64,000 bases of DNA, from positions 5,787,070 through 5,851,069 of the forward strand of contig NC_066587.1 of NCBI RefSeq assembly GCF_905475345.1, written 5' to 3'. Shown in pieces: positions 10,681-22,465 of the stretch. Origin of the DNA: Vespula vulgaris (Eukaryota > Arthropoda > Insecta > Hymenoptera > Vespidae). The notes under the pieces were generated by a model. That model had not been told where the DNA came from and did no database searches. It worked only from the letters and a program-made list of their open reading frames with translations. Positions within the stretch are counted from its first letter, which is position 1. Every line of letters starts with the position of its first letter. The translations under genes and the position numbers were made by a program.

Positions 10681-13600
10681 TTTCTCTTTCCCGCTTGCTC
10701 GCTCGCTTGCTCACCCCACCCTCCGTTCACGGACGAGAAACGAAGGTCGATGGCGGTAGTATGGTGATCGAACCACCCCCCGTCCGATGCGGCGGAGAAA
10801 CAGCAAACCCCTACCCCGATCAAAGTACGATGGAATAATAAAATGCCTCGGATTACATATTCAAAATCAATGGCTCCGTACCTTCTACATACAAAGGGGT
10901 GGGTGGGGTTTACCTCCTCCACCATCAACTTTACGAAGGGAGCAGGCAAACGGAATATGGTCGCACGTACTTTAAGTCCGACATTTTAAGCAACCACACC
11001 CTCTTTCGCTAAGTTCACCCCCTCCTCCTCTTTTACACATTTTCATTACAATTTTCGAAATCTTCGCATTTGATTACCGATCCGTCTAATGATACCTTTT
11101 TATGTTGATAATTATGTAATTATTAATTATGTAATAGGAGATAAAACTTTACGCTGAATCGATTTGACCCAAAAAAAAGAAATAATAATAATGATTATAA
11201 TAATACATCGTTCGATACATCTTACGAATTGAGTTGAAAAGATTTTAATTGTATCTTTACTTAATTAATAGTAATTACGCACAAACGAGAGAAGTCGGCA
11301 ACTTTATAAAAGTTGACGGAGTGGAAAGCCGTCCAGACCATTACGAGAACTGAATTACGTGCGATAATTTCACAGACAATCGAAGAGGAAACGGACGAGA
11401 GAATGCTGCGCGAGGATTAATCAGTGACTAATTGATCCTCCTGAGATTAAGGTCAATCTTTCAAGGCGGTGCGTTGAGAAAAATCTATCGTTAATGGAAT
11501 TAAATCAAAATGGTAAAAAATGATTAAAATCTACCGAAATTATAATCTTTGAAATGAATTTCAACCTATACACATTCGTTCGCTCTATCGATTGTAATAT
11601 TATACTCGATGTTAGATATCATTATAACATTTTTTTTCATCCATCTTTCACCATACTGGCACAAAAATGTATAAACAAATACTACACGTATAATAATCTA
11701 AAACTATGCAACTCCACAATCGTATTTCAATTGCCACTTTGAAAGAGCTTTTGAAAACAAATCAATTCGGCAACACTATCATCTCTTTTCGATTCGAACG
11801 ACACTTTCGATTTCAATCGGTTTTTATGATTTTTCGATCCAAACATTGTAACATCGTTCGTGATTCCATCACATCGATCACGATCAATATTTTTGGCGTA
11901 TCGTCACTTCGAACGGAAACTTCTCGGAAAAAGCGTTAAATCAAATTTAACGTGACAAGCAAAAATTGTTCGGACGCATCGCGAAAGAATTTTTATTCGG
12001 AAATAGTAACGGCGTGGATATTTGATGGCCGGCCGTTTCGAAACTGGCCTCTTGCATTTTGCATGAACGAAGGACGGGTTCTAGTGCCAAGGGCCACCCT
12101 TTTGCCGGCCACGTAGTGGGGTGAGCCACGGATCTGGTCAGGTTTCGCTTAACCCCTTGTGACTCGTCTTTGAATCGTACGACGTACGTTGCTTGAATAC
12201 TATCAGCAATTCAAGAAATCAAATTTACAGAACAATTTTCATATGGTGCACCATATTTGAAGACATAAATAATAAGAAATGATGATGACAACGGAGAGAA
12301 GAAGATGAATTATTCTAAATCGATGGAGATGATCGTGATCATTGTTGTGAGTTTTCATATCTATCATATCTTTCATATCATTGATCATTTTCACATCTAA
12401 CTTTAACGTTCGTATTAATTGATTTTTTCCATATATAATAATTACCCTCATTTCATTTTCATGATTTTTAAAATCATTGAAGTGTTTAAAGTTTATCCTA
12501 GCTATCTGATTGTATAGTAACTCATCGTTACATTGTAATATTAAATATTTAGAATCACAATCTTGATTGTAAAATTCTCTTCAACAATGTATCTAGTTCT
12601 ATTAAATTATAAGTAGTATTATTAAAGAATATTAAATTTAACTGAATCAATTTCTTACTATCATATTTAAAAATTTGCAAGATTCACACGGTCGGAAATC
12701 ACCGAGGTGATATGATATTTAAAACAAAATTACAAAATTTGATTGCTATCGAAAGTTACGACAAATGAATAAATGTTCGTGGCGTGTGCCTAAAAACACA
12801 TTTGTCGTGTCTTAGATAAAAATCGTTTAGATCTTAAATTAGAAAACAGAAAAATTTCAGCGTTTTGATATCGTGGACATTCGATCTTACGACGTAACGA
12901 TTGCTAAAAATCGTTAGGAAAGCATCGTTGGACCGCGAGAAGCGATAGACAAAAGCAACAGTACTTTTTTTGCTCGGCCAGCTGCGAAACGAAAAGCAAA
13001 GGGGGACATTACTTAATAAACGTGCGCATCCGGGGTGCGGTCCGGTCGGTATTGTTTCAGAATCGGTAAATGGGCGTCTGCAGACGGATGCGTGCGGCCA
13101 AAGGGTTAAGGATTAAGGGTTGAGAATCGTAGCTCGGACCCACAATGGACACCTGGACGGGTCCACAGGAGTTCTTACTAAAAAAAAAAAAAAAGAAAAA
13201 AGAAGTGAAAAAGAAAAAGAAAATCTTTTTCGTTTGCTTCTGGACATCTGCCGTCCATTGGTGCTGCATCATTCCAGCAACGAATCAAGAAATCTTACCA
13301 ATGATCATTAGATAATCGGTCGTTTATAAAAAGAACAAAAAAAAGAAAGAAAGAAAAAAGAGATGTCGCATTTATTATCTTAATCGGTCCATGGGAATAT
13401 CGTTGAAGAAGCATTCGAGAAAAATAAAAAATTTCAAAGGAGACATCTTGCATGGAATATGATCTTCCAGTCTATACAATAGAGAATCTTTTATCTACTC
13501 TATATATCCTTCGTAAAGGATCTTTTCTAATCCAAATATCACAATGTCATCTACCGGTTAAAAAAGAGCGGTCCATCGAAATGACAAAAATCTAACGCTA

Positions 13601-15022
13601 TGATAATTCGGTATGAGAGATGGAAGTATGAGAACGCAAAGCCGTGGAACGAGTCACTCGAAGACTCGTTTTTTTTTCGCCTGATTCAGGACCACTCGGA
13701 GACCCTTGTGTCTCGGTGAAAACAATAAGTTGCATAATAAGCGGGCCGAATAAAGAGGAACCTGTTTCTCGGTCGATGGGGAAGAAGAGAGAGAAGAGTG
13801 AGAAAGGATAGGGAATGAAAGGTACCAAAGAAAATGTGGGGTAAAGAGACTCGGCCGAAAAGAAGGAGGCGAGTCTCGGTATATTAACGCATTGCACCGT
13901 CTCGCTGGAATTATGATCTTTGGTTCTCTCTCTTTCTCTCTTTCTCTTTCTTTCTTTCTCGAGTAAGGATGTCGATGAGGAAGGACAAAACGACACATTA
14001 ATAACGTATGCACCGCGCAGCTGGCAGCAACGTTTTGTTCTTCTTCGCGCTACAGGTTCTTGAATTTCACACACGTCGTGCCATAGCTCTACGACTCTAC
14101 GGGGTTGTACGGGACTCCTCTCTCTCTTTCTCTCTGTCTGCCCTTCCGAAGGAACCCCCTATTGTTTTACCTCGCGAGACCAGTTTTTGTTTCACTCTGT
14201 CTCTCTCTCTCTCGCTCTTTTTCTTTCTCATTCTCGTTTGCTCGCTTTCTGCACAGCTTATTATGTACGCTAACATACCGTTCGTGCACGCGATTGTTCG
14301 CACGGACAAACTTCGAATCTCCTCGCCCGTTCCTAACACGAAACGCGCGAGAAAGGGTTTACGAATGGAGCCGCTGAAATGCCAAGAAAGGATCGATAGA
14401 AAAAAAAGCGAAACAATGAAAGGGTTAAAGTTGATACAATTGAGAAACGCGAGAAACGCTGTACCGATGTGCACACGTGATTTATTTTTATAACCATACC
14501 CCTATTCGCGACAAGGGGTAACGACAGTCTTATCGTTTTGTGAACCGATCTAACGGCAACGTGACGAGCAAGCGAAATTATAACAAAAAAGAGAGAGAGA
14601 GAGAGAGAAAGAGAGATAAAAAATTCTTCAATAGAACTGTCGAGAACTCATATATAAAAGTAAATGCGATTATTTTTATATCTCGATATCGAATAAATTA
14701 TTATCCATAGAAAGAAAGTTAAAAGAACAATAACAATGTCGATACCAATTTTTCTGTCGAACGCGTAAAAGAACAATTTCACCCCTCTTCCCGATTTCCA
14801 AGTAAATTTCCATTCGAAGCGGTACGTCTTCGATAATAATCCGTCGTTACCGGAGGGTAGGCACGTCCGACGGATCGGTCCGCGGGCATAAATTGAAATG
14901 CTAAAAGCGGAATTGGGTAGGAATTAGGAAAAACGCCGCGAAATGGAACGGTGATTACGCGATGGTAGGAGAACGAAAGGAGGAAGAAAAAGGGAGAGGA
15001 GAAGAAAGAGAAAGAGTGAAAA

Positions 15023-15059
<37 letters not shown>

Positions 15060-15627
15060 CTGCAAAGGGCGGACGGAGGGTTGGCCCGTGGGTGAAGTCG
15101 AAGGAATTCTTTCTGTCGTTCTTAAAGGGTCAGGAAAGGAAGGCAATGGCGGACGTGATGGCCAGCCAAGGCCGCCGGCAGTAGCGGCAACAGAGGGGAT
15201 AGCAACCGATGAGAGGGGTTATGCAAAGGGAAACCAGGAGAAAAAGAGAAAAAGAGAGAGAGAGAGAGAGAAAGTTCGCGATGGTAGAGGGTGTTCCGAG
15301 TGGCGCGTAAATAACTTCCATCTTCGAGGGTCCAACCACCCCCGGTATGCAACCAGGCACCAGGGGGACGGACCTCGAACGTGAAGGCGGGAGTGAGGGC
15401 AAAGGGGACAGAGAAAGAGGAAGCAAAAGAAAGCTTCTCTCTTCGAAGATGAGCGAAGCGAACGCGGCTTCGGAACGAACGGTGGTAGGGAAAGAGGAAT
15501 TAGAGACTCGGCAGTGCTGCCGGAGGAGCCAGATGTAAAATATTCTTAATGAGCAAAGACTTTCAAGTATTGACTCAACATGGCGGCCGTCCTTTCAAGT
15601 CGGCTTGTTAAGCATTATTCCGCACCT

Positions 15628-15658
15628 CTCTCTTTCTCTCTTTCTCTCTTTTTCTCTC

Positions 15659-15708
<50 letters not shown>

Positions 15709-15715
15709 CCTCTCT
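15628..15715. repeat. (CT)n microsatellite
   Basis: CT-rich tract with TTTC interruptions in an otherwise GC-richer region. Confidence 0.85.
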
Positions 15716-17595
15716 CCATATACACCTCGGCCTCCCGCCCGCGTTTTTTTCTTTGTGCGGTCCATCCTCTTTTTCCTCCCTCTTTCCTCGTTTTATTTCT
15801 CTTTTCCTCGTCTTTCTCTAATAAATCGTGTTCCCTCGTACCTCACCATATCCTACACTCTCGAATCTCCTCTTGACTTTCACGATCCCCCGAGTAAAAA
15901 GAACGACCTCGCTTTCTTTGTAAAGAGGCGAGAGATACGAAGGAAGGACGTTGCGAGAAAGAACGAGATATCTATGCAAGGATTTTGTCTGTAGTTCTAC
16001 GAACAAGAATTATGTCTATGGTAGATCAGGTAGTAAAAAGAAAAAATAAATAAATAAAAAACGTAAAAAGGAAAATTTTACTTTTCTTCCTTGAATATAC
16101 GAAGGAACGAAAATAAAGCGAAGAGATTCTCCGTCACAGAAAACATGCTCTCACAGAGCATTCACAGAAGAATAAAAAAGTTTCATGTCGGAAGGATAAT
16201 GATGGAACTGTCGTTTCAAAGATTATTCTCAATGAATTATAAATTACCTGGAATTTCTCTTAAGAGATGGTGATAGAATTTTTGGAGAATCGTCCACGTA
16301 GCTTTTATCATAGAAATTATCTTGATAACTGAGGCGGACATCGAAAGAATCTTTCTTCATCATGCTTGAACGATCCTAAAAGAACAATTCATACTGATTA
16401 TAAAATGTCATAATCTTTCGATTAATCTCTACAATGTATATCTTTTAAAACGCCTATTTCTGGTTTAACCTACGTCTTAAAAAAAATAATACAAAAAGAG
16501 AAAAAAAATTTCATGAAAGATGAGATGGCCTTGATAGAACCTCGGCATATTTGTAGTCGAAGATTCGAAATTCTTTGAAACCACTCTAGGCTACTTTAGG
16601 AGGTTGAAGACTATTAAGTCTTTCGTAGAGAAACGCTACCTACGAATGAATCGTCCGGTGGATTATTTAAAGGAGACATCCAGGGGCCAGGGGCACGAAG
16701 CCTCAGGCTTGTTAGAACTTGGCTCTCGCTTTGAACCCTTGTAGAAGCGCACGACGTCCTCGCGAGGGACTGAAATAAGGGTTAAAAATGTATAAGATAA
16801 GATAGAGAACGATGGAAGCAGAGAAAGAAAGAAAGACAGACAGAGAAAGGAAAAGCAGGGCTACAAGAGAGGAGGGTGGATGGCAACAGGGAGGTGGATA
16901 GGAAAGAACGGGAGAAAGAGAGAGACAGAGAAAAGTTTCATTATTGATCAAAGAAACTGAGTGTCGGTACCCACCCCAAAAGCTCGTTCTATTCAACTCG
17001 CCTTCGGCTTCCCATTAAAAATACCGGCGTCATTCCTTTTTTGCTATGTAGGCAGTGTAACTCTCCTTCCGATACCTCCTCGCTTCACTATCCGATTTTC
17101 TTTTTCTCCTTTTTATTTTCTATCTTTTTTTTCCTTCGTCTTCTCTTTATTTCGACCTTTGCCACTATCGTTCGGGTTAGAACGAACGTTCTCGGAAATA
17201 AAGATACTCATTTCCAAATTTTATATCGTTCCATTCATTACATTTAATTCGAAATTAAATTCTATTTAAATATTTTCTATTTATCTACGAAGACGAAGAA
17301 ATATTTATGTGAAATCGATTAGTTTTTTGTTTTTACGGGTAATAACATACGTATATAATGGTATATACGCAACTAAAAGAGGGGATTGTGTGATTTGAAT
17401 AATTTTCCAATACATGACCTCGAGAAATGACGTTTCCGAAACGATAAATATATCGATGTAATCTCGAAATATATCTATCTATAGTAATAGTAACTTACAA
17501 TAGCCATACCCAGTTGGTACTCGTGCGATACTTGTTATTATGCGAACGCAGCCGTTAAATACTAGTTTATTTGTAAAAATTCACAAATTTTTGTC

Positions 17596-18811
17596 ATGAC
17601 AAACGAAGAAGTCGCATGGGAGGAGTTATCAAAAATATCTGCAGATCCTCCTGAAGCAAGAGACAAATGTATACAATGCAAGTATGTCATTTTGTATATT
17701 CTTAGGTTATGTCTATACCTCGACTGTATTTTTCTTTTTATTATTCAATCATAAAATTAATTAAATTTTTATTTAAATTTATTAGGTTATATATATTTTT
17801 CTTTTATATCGAAATATTTTAACCTATATCATTGATAAAATTCTGTAGCTATATAAGAAGTCATTAAAAAATTCAACGAATATTATTATATTTCATTCTA
17901 TAGAAGACCGGTAGCAGTTTGTTGGTGTCCTGGACTTCCAAAGCAACGACTATGCCCTGAATCTAGGATTATTATTTTACAGCATCCAGCAGAAGTAAAA
18001 CGTTGTTTACGTACAGCTCCTATGTTAGCCCTTGGTTTAGAAGATGGAAAGTGTATGACCTTTAGGTAGGGTAATAATTGTAAATTAAAGAAACATAAAT
18101 AGAAATTGATGTTTCAATTTATAGAGGGAAAAAATTCCCATTACCTAAACATGAAGGTTTAGCAGAAATTTTAAATGACAAAGATACAATTTTATTGTAT
18201 CCATCACCTGGAGCTATGGCTCTGAATAAATTGGATCCAGTAGGTACAAATGGACAAAGACCATATAATTTAGTTTTATTGGATGGTACTTGGCCACAGG
18301 CAAAGGTATAATATTACCTAATATTGTATGTATAAAAATGTTAATAGAACAAATACGTAAAATGGAATTTACGCTGTAGGCTATATATCATGCAAGCCCA
18401 GCATTATATTTACTTCGAGCTTATAAACTAGTGGGAGTACCAGCAAGTGAATACGTCATACGAACACAACCAACTGAAGGTTGCTTATCCACTCTTGAAA
18501 CAGGTGCATTGGCACTTTCGATTTTAGAAGGAAATCAACAATTAAGAAATATTATGCTTGGCCCTTTGCATTACCTCTGCAGGTAACTACTGTTTTTTCA
18601 TCAATTTGTCTGTATGTTTGTATATTAAATACTGTACTTTACTATAATATATTGCAGTAGAATTACAAAATGGATGCATTTTAGATTTCAACTTGAAAAT
18701 GGAGCAGTAACACATCAGAGTAAAGAGTTTTTGATCAAACAGAAGACTTATCCTAAACTTATAGGCAGACGATTAGCTAAACAATTGCGAATGTTACCAG
18801 AGGAATCCTAG
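17596..18811 (+). CDS. DTWD2: tRNA-uridine aminocarboxypropyltransferase 2 (DTWD2-like)
   Basis: Five exons: 17596-17681, 17904-18065, 18125-18305, 18380-18582, 18658-18811, all with GT-AG boundaries, giving 261 aa. DTW-domain enzymes transfer the 3-amino-3-carboxypropyl group of S-adenosylmethionine to uridine in tRNA (acp3U). The family DxTW motif is present as DGTW at residues 136-139 ([10 protein letters not shown]). A cysteine cluster near residues 25-45 (CIQC, CWCPG, LCP) matches the N-terminal zinc-binding type of this family. The N-terminus starts [12 protein letters not shown] poly(A) signal AATAAA lies at 18827-18832. The 3' end faces PRMT7, whose stop is 120 bp away. The choice of DTWD2 over DTWD1 rests on overall resemblance and is less certain than the family. 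Confidence 0.88.
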
Positions 18812-18826
18812 TAAAGTAATGCATAA

Positions 18827-18891
18827 AATAAATTATTAAAATAAGTTTTTACAACGAATGAGTATAAAAATGACATAAAGTAACATTTATT
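18827..18891. terminator. Back-to-back poly(A) signals of convergent genes
   Basis: AATAAA on the plus strand at 18827-18832 serves the DTWD2-like gene. On the minus strand AATAAA at 18886-18891 can serve PRMT7. The two signals point at each other with about 50 bases between, so the cleavage sites must nearly touch or overlap. Confidence 0.6.
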
Positions 18892-18931
18892 TTTTATTTA
18901 ATATTTTCAATTAAGATAATCACCATTAATG

Positions 18932-21670
18932 TTAACCATTCTTATTTTGTTTTCTGGTATTTATCTTAAATTGGAACTCTACAGTTCCATGTTGTGGTAC
19001 AAAAACAAAGGACCACGATAATATGTCTGTACATGAAACATTTTTAATGTTTCGAAAGATATGTACACCTTGCCTAGTGAATCTATCCCATAATATTCTT
19101 TTACCAGGCACTATTTTTTGAGTAGGGCCACAAGATACATTTATCTCAGAATCTAATTGCCAATCCACCCACAATGCAACTCCATTGCATGAACCACTCC
19201 TAAATATAAAGAATAATTTTTAAAAAATTTATCAAAAATAATATCTTAAAAATACATGAATTAATAAAGGTCTTACTGTAAAATAGGAACATCATCCGAT
19301 ATTTGAATACGTTTTTGATCGTGAACATTTGTAGATAGGTCAAATGTTTTAATAGTGAAAGGTAATGTCAGTGCTTGAGCTGGATATTCCCAAAGAGGTT
19401 GTGCATCTACAGGACTATCACTTTTGTCACTGGATTCCTATGAAATTGTATAAAGATTAATAAGATATTTTAAACTTTTACAATAGAGTGCCTTACCTGA
19501 ACAAGCTTATCAAAACTAGATAAATCAAAACCTTCACATACACCAAGAGGTGCTCGGATTTTATGTAGATCTTTAAATTCGACAGCAACTGCTTTTATTG
19601 TAGCTGCTATAGGTATCTTTTGAACTCGTGATGAATATTGTGAAGCAAGATACCAAAAACGAAGGTTTTCCCATGGTACAATAGAACTAATGAAGTATGG
19701 TTCACCAAAAATTAAATCCACCATATTAACTGGTGGCAACTTATCCTTACTTATAATTTCTACTTTATCTCCAAGATTATTTGTCTTTATAAACATTTCA
19801 ATAGTTTTTCGAGACAAAAAATTTGTTTCTAATAAATATACTTTTTTTGCACCTAACTGTGCAGCAGCTAAACCTAAGAAACATCCATCTGAGAAACAAA
19901 GACAAACAGAATTTGGTTTAATCTTCTTGGACAATGCTTTTATATATTTATTATTTCGTTCTTTGTCATTCAATTGACCTATACGTGTTCTGGAGTAAGC
20001 AATGTGTGTGCAGCAATTACATATTGGTCTGTCATAATTCGGTATTTCTAATCTAAAAATTAAACAAGATTAAAATGTTAAAAATATATAATAAACATGG
20101 ATAATATGGAAAATATGTGTAATAAGATGAAAAAAATCCATTAAAGAAAATAAAACATACATTGGACCATTCTTTATATCAAACCAAAAAGAATATTCGT
20201 CATGATAACCAACAAGGCTAACATTATTATTAACACTTATTTGTACTTCTGATGGGAGATAATAAATAGTTTGCATCCAATGATCTCTCCATGGTATTAC
20301 ATCTGCTAATTCATTAAAATTTACATTATTATGTGGCAACTTTTTAATCTCAGGATGCTCCCATACAGGTGCACAGCTTAACAAGACCTATAAAATATCT
20401 ATTAGCAAAAATCTATATTATTTTAAATAATGTATATTATTATAATTACTACCTTCTTTTCTGTATCCATATTTAAATCCCACCACAAAAAAATTGCATG
20501 AGCAGTACCGTTGTTAATTGGTGAAACATCTAGACATACCCTATCGTCATATTGCAAAGGTGTATTTCCAGACCAGTCAAATCTAAAATACAGATGATGT
20601 AAATATTTTATAAACACAAATACACACAAATATATAATTTTACCTAAACATAGGCTGTGGTGGTAATAAAGGTTTAAATTCGTTATGAGGAAGACGTGAC
20701 AATTGAATGTCATGTACAGCTGCGGCCCCAGAGCATGATTTTATACATAATGGAGCATCTATAAGAATTCTTTGTGTCTCAATATCACTAATCGATTCTA
20801 TTCTATTCCATGCACAAACGGATTTGCTTTCTACAACTTGTGCCCACATAGTACCACTATTTGGTATTACTATACTATTTTTCTAAAAAAAAATTATTTG
20901 TAAATATATGTAAATAAATGTAATAGGTATTAGTTTAAAATATCAATTGTTAATAGTACTTCAAGTAATGTTTCATGAGCATGACAAAACGTGGATAGTG
21001 CTCCTTCTCCAATAAGTTCAGTATCAAATACTTCTGTCACCAAAATATTTGCTCTTTTTGGCATATCACCATTTTTACCCACTGTCATTTCTGTGGAACG
21101 TTTGTGTATTAATTTTATTTTGTCTGCAAAACCATTTTCTTTTATAATCGTTACAGCACACATAGCCATTGGACTGAATGCCTAAAAATAAGAAAAACTA
21201 AAAGATTATAGATATTTTACAATATTTTATGAATAATAATTTTTTATTTAAACATATAAAAAATAATAAAATACCTCGCATGCTGTTATACTATCTGCTC
21301 CACATTTTGCTGCCATCATAGATAATAAACCTGTACCAGTACCTATATCAAGTACATTAGCTTCTTCTCCAGCCTCATGTTTACTTTTAATAGCAGCTTC
21401 AAGGGCAATATAATATTTTTGATTCTACATCAACAAAAAAATCATTTTATTTACCATCACATATCAAATTTGAATATTTATATTTAAAATACCAACTCTT
21501 TCATGATCATGCAACATATCAGCAAATGCTGATCTTGCTACTTCTTGATGATAGTCATAATCTTGATCTTTCTCTTCCCAAGTTGCAATACCCGTAAGGG
21601 GATTCAAACATTGAGTAAATATACTCATATTACGAACAGGTATCCAACGTATAGATAACAATCTAAGCAT
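18932..21670 (-). CDS. PRMT7: Protein arginine N-methyltransferase 7
   Basis: Nine exons on the minus strand: 21497-21670, 21275-21424, 20960-21181, 20644-20882, 20453-20582, 20161-20387, 19497-20052, 19277-19437, 18932-19199, summing to 708 aa (human about 692). PRMT7 is the type III enzyme that makes monomethylarginine and is built from two tandem methyltransferase modules. The first module shows the SAM-binding loop [16 protein letters not shown] (residues about 82-97) and the double-E loop [13 protein letters not shown]. The second has the family signatures WRDHWMQ and SVCLCFSDG. The N-terminal strand [13 protein letters not shown] and DYDYHQE are typical of PRMT7. The first exon donor is GTTGGT, needed to keep ..HER/NQKYY.. 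in frame. The first Met lies 14 residues upstream of the usual start (21628). Confidence 0.93.
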
Positions 21671-22413
21671 GTAATCTTCGAACTACTACTAACTTTTATA
21701 TAATTACTATTATTTATCAAATAAGTAAAAATTTGTTCAATTATTAAGAGCAAACAAATAAAAACAATTTAACAAATGTAAATTATCTATTAAATTATGA
21801 TTCTATACAGAATTATATTTAATTATTTAATATCAGAAACAAAAAAATATTCTTTTAAAAGAATGCTCAGTCTACTCGATATACTATTTTATTTAAAAAA
21901 ATTAAACCAAGAAGAACAAGTTTAAATAATACAAATTAATACTATATTTAGCACATAAAGATATGCTTGTTTGAAAATATAAAAGAAATTCGAAATAGAT
22001 GGTATAAATCATTCATAAAATTATAGAGAATTTAAAGTTTGTATACATTGTAAAAAATATAAACAGTTCTTAATAAAATCATAACCACACGGCTTACACG
22101 AGGCTTTCACTCATTTCGTCCACAGAAGACTGAACTAACTAGAAGAGAAATTAAATAAGGTATCGCGTTTGTGAACTAAAATCAAGTTTAACCATCAGTC
22201 GTTAAAGAAATTTTCTACTACATTCATAGTTATTTTAAAAAGTAGAACGATATTTTATCGGCATAGTATTTATTTCAACATTTAACTGACAACAATATAT
22301 GTACAATTTTACGTATATCCAATATTAGTATGTGTGTTTATATATATATACATATACATATGTACATACATATGTGCACATATGTATATATATACCCTTT
22401 TATTTATTTATTC

Positions 22414-22465
<52 letters not shown>

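Larger units (their letters stand above)
9929..17595. other. Gene-free stretch with dense (CT)n/(GA)n and small GC-rich islands
   Basis: CT or GA tracts occur at about 10513-10680, 13921-13960, 14118-14235, 14589-14617, 15005-15060, 15240-15275, 15628-15715 and 16800-16935. Between them lie GC-richer single-copy patches near 11280-11480, 11990-12150, 12950-13170 and 14820-14960. The longest open frame (10128-10838, 236 codons) is a CT-repeat artefact. The short-interval TTAACCC motifs at 9312, 12149, 13102 (reverse) and 14420 (reverse) could be remnants of piggyBac-like ends. The last kilobase before 17596 should contain the DTWD2 promoter. Confidence 0.55.

Noticed and set aside
10128..10838. 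236-codon open frame on the plus strand
   Set aside because: More than a third is Ser/Leu from a CT microsatellite and the rest is Pro- and Gly-rich simple sequence; all three frames stay open across the repeat.
13598..14474. Overlapping open frames on both strands
   Set aside because: Several frames are open together over CT/GA-rich sequence; none has a recognisable family or consistent splice sites.
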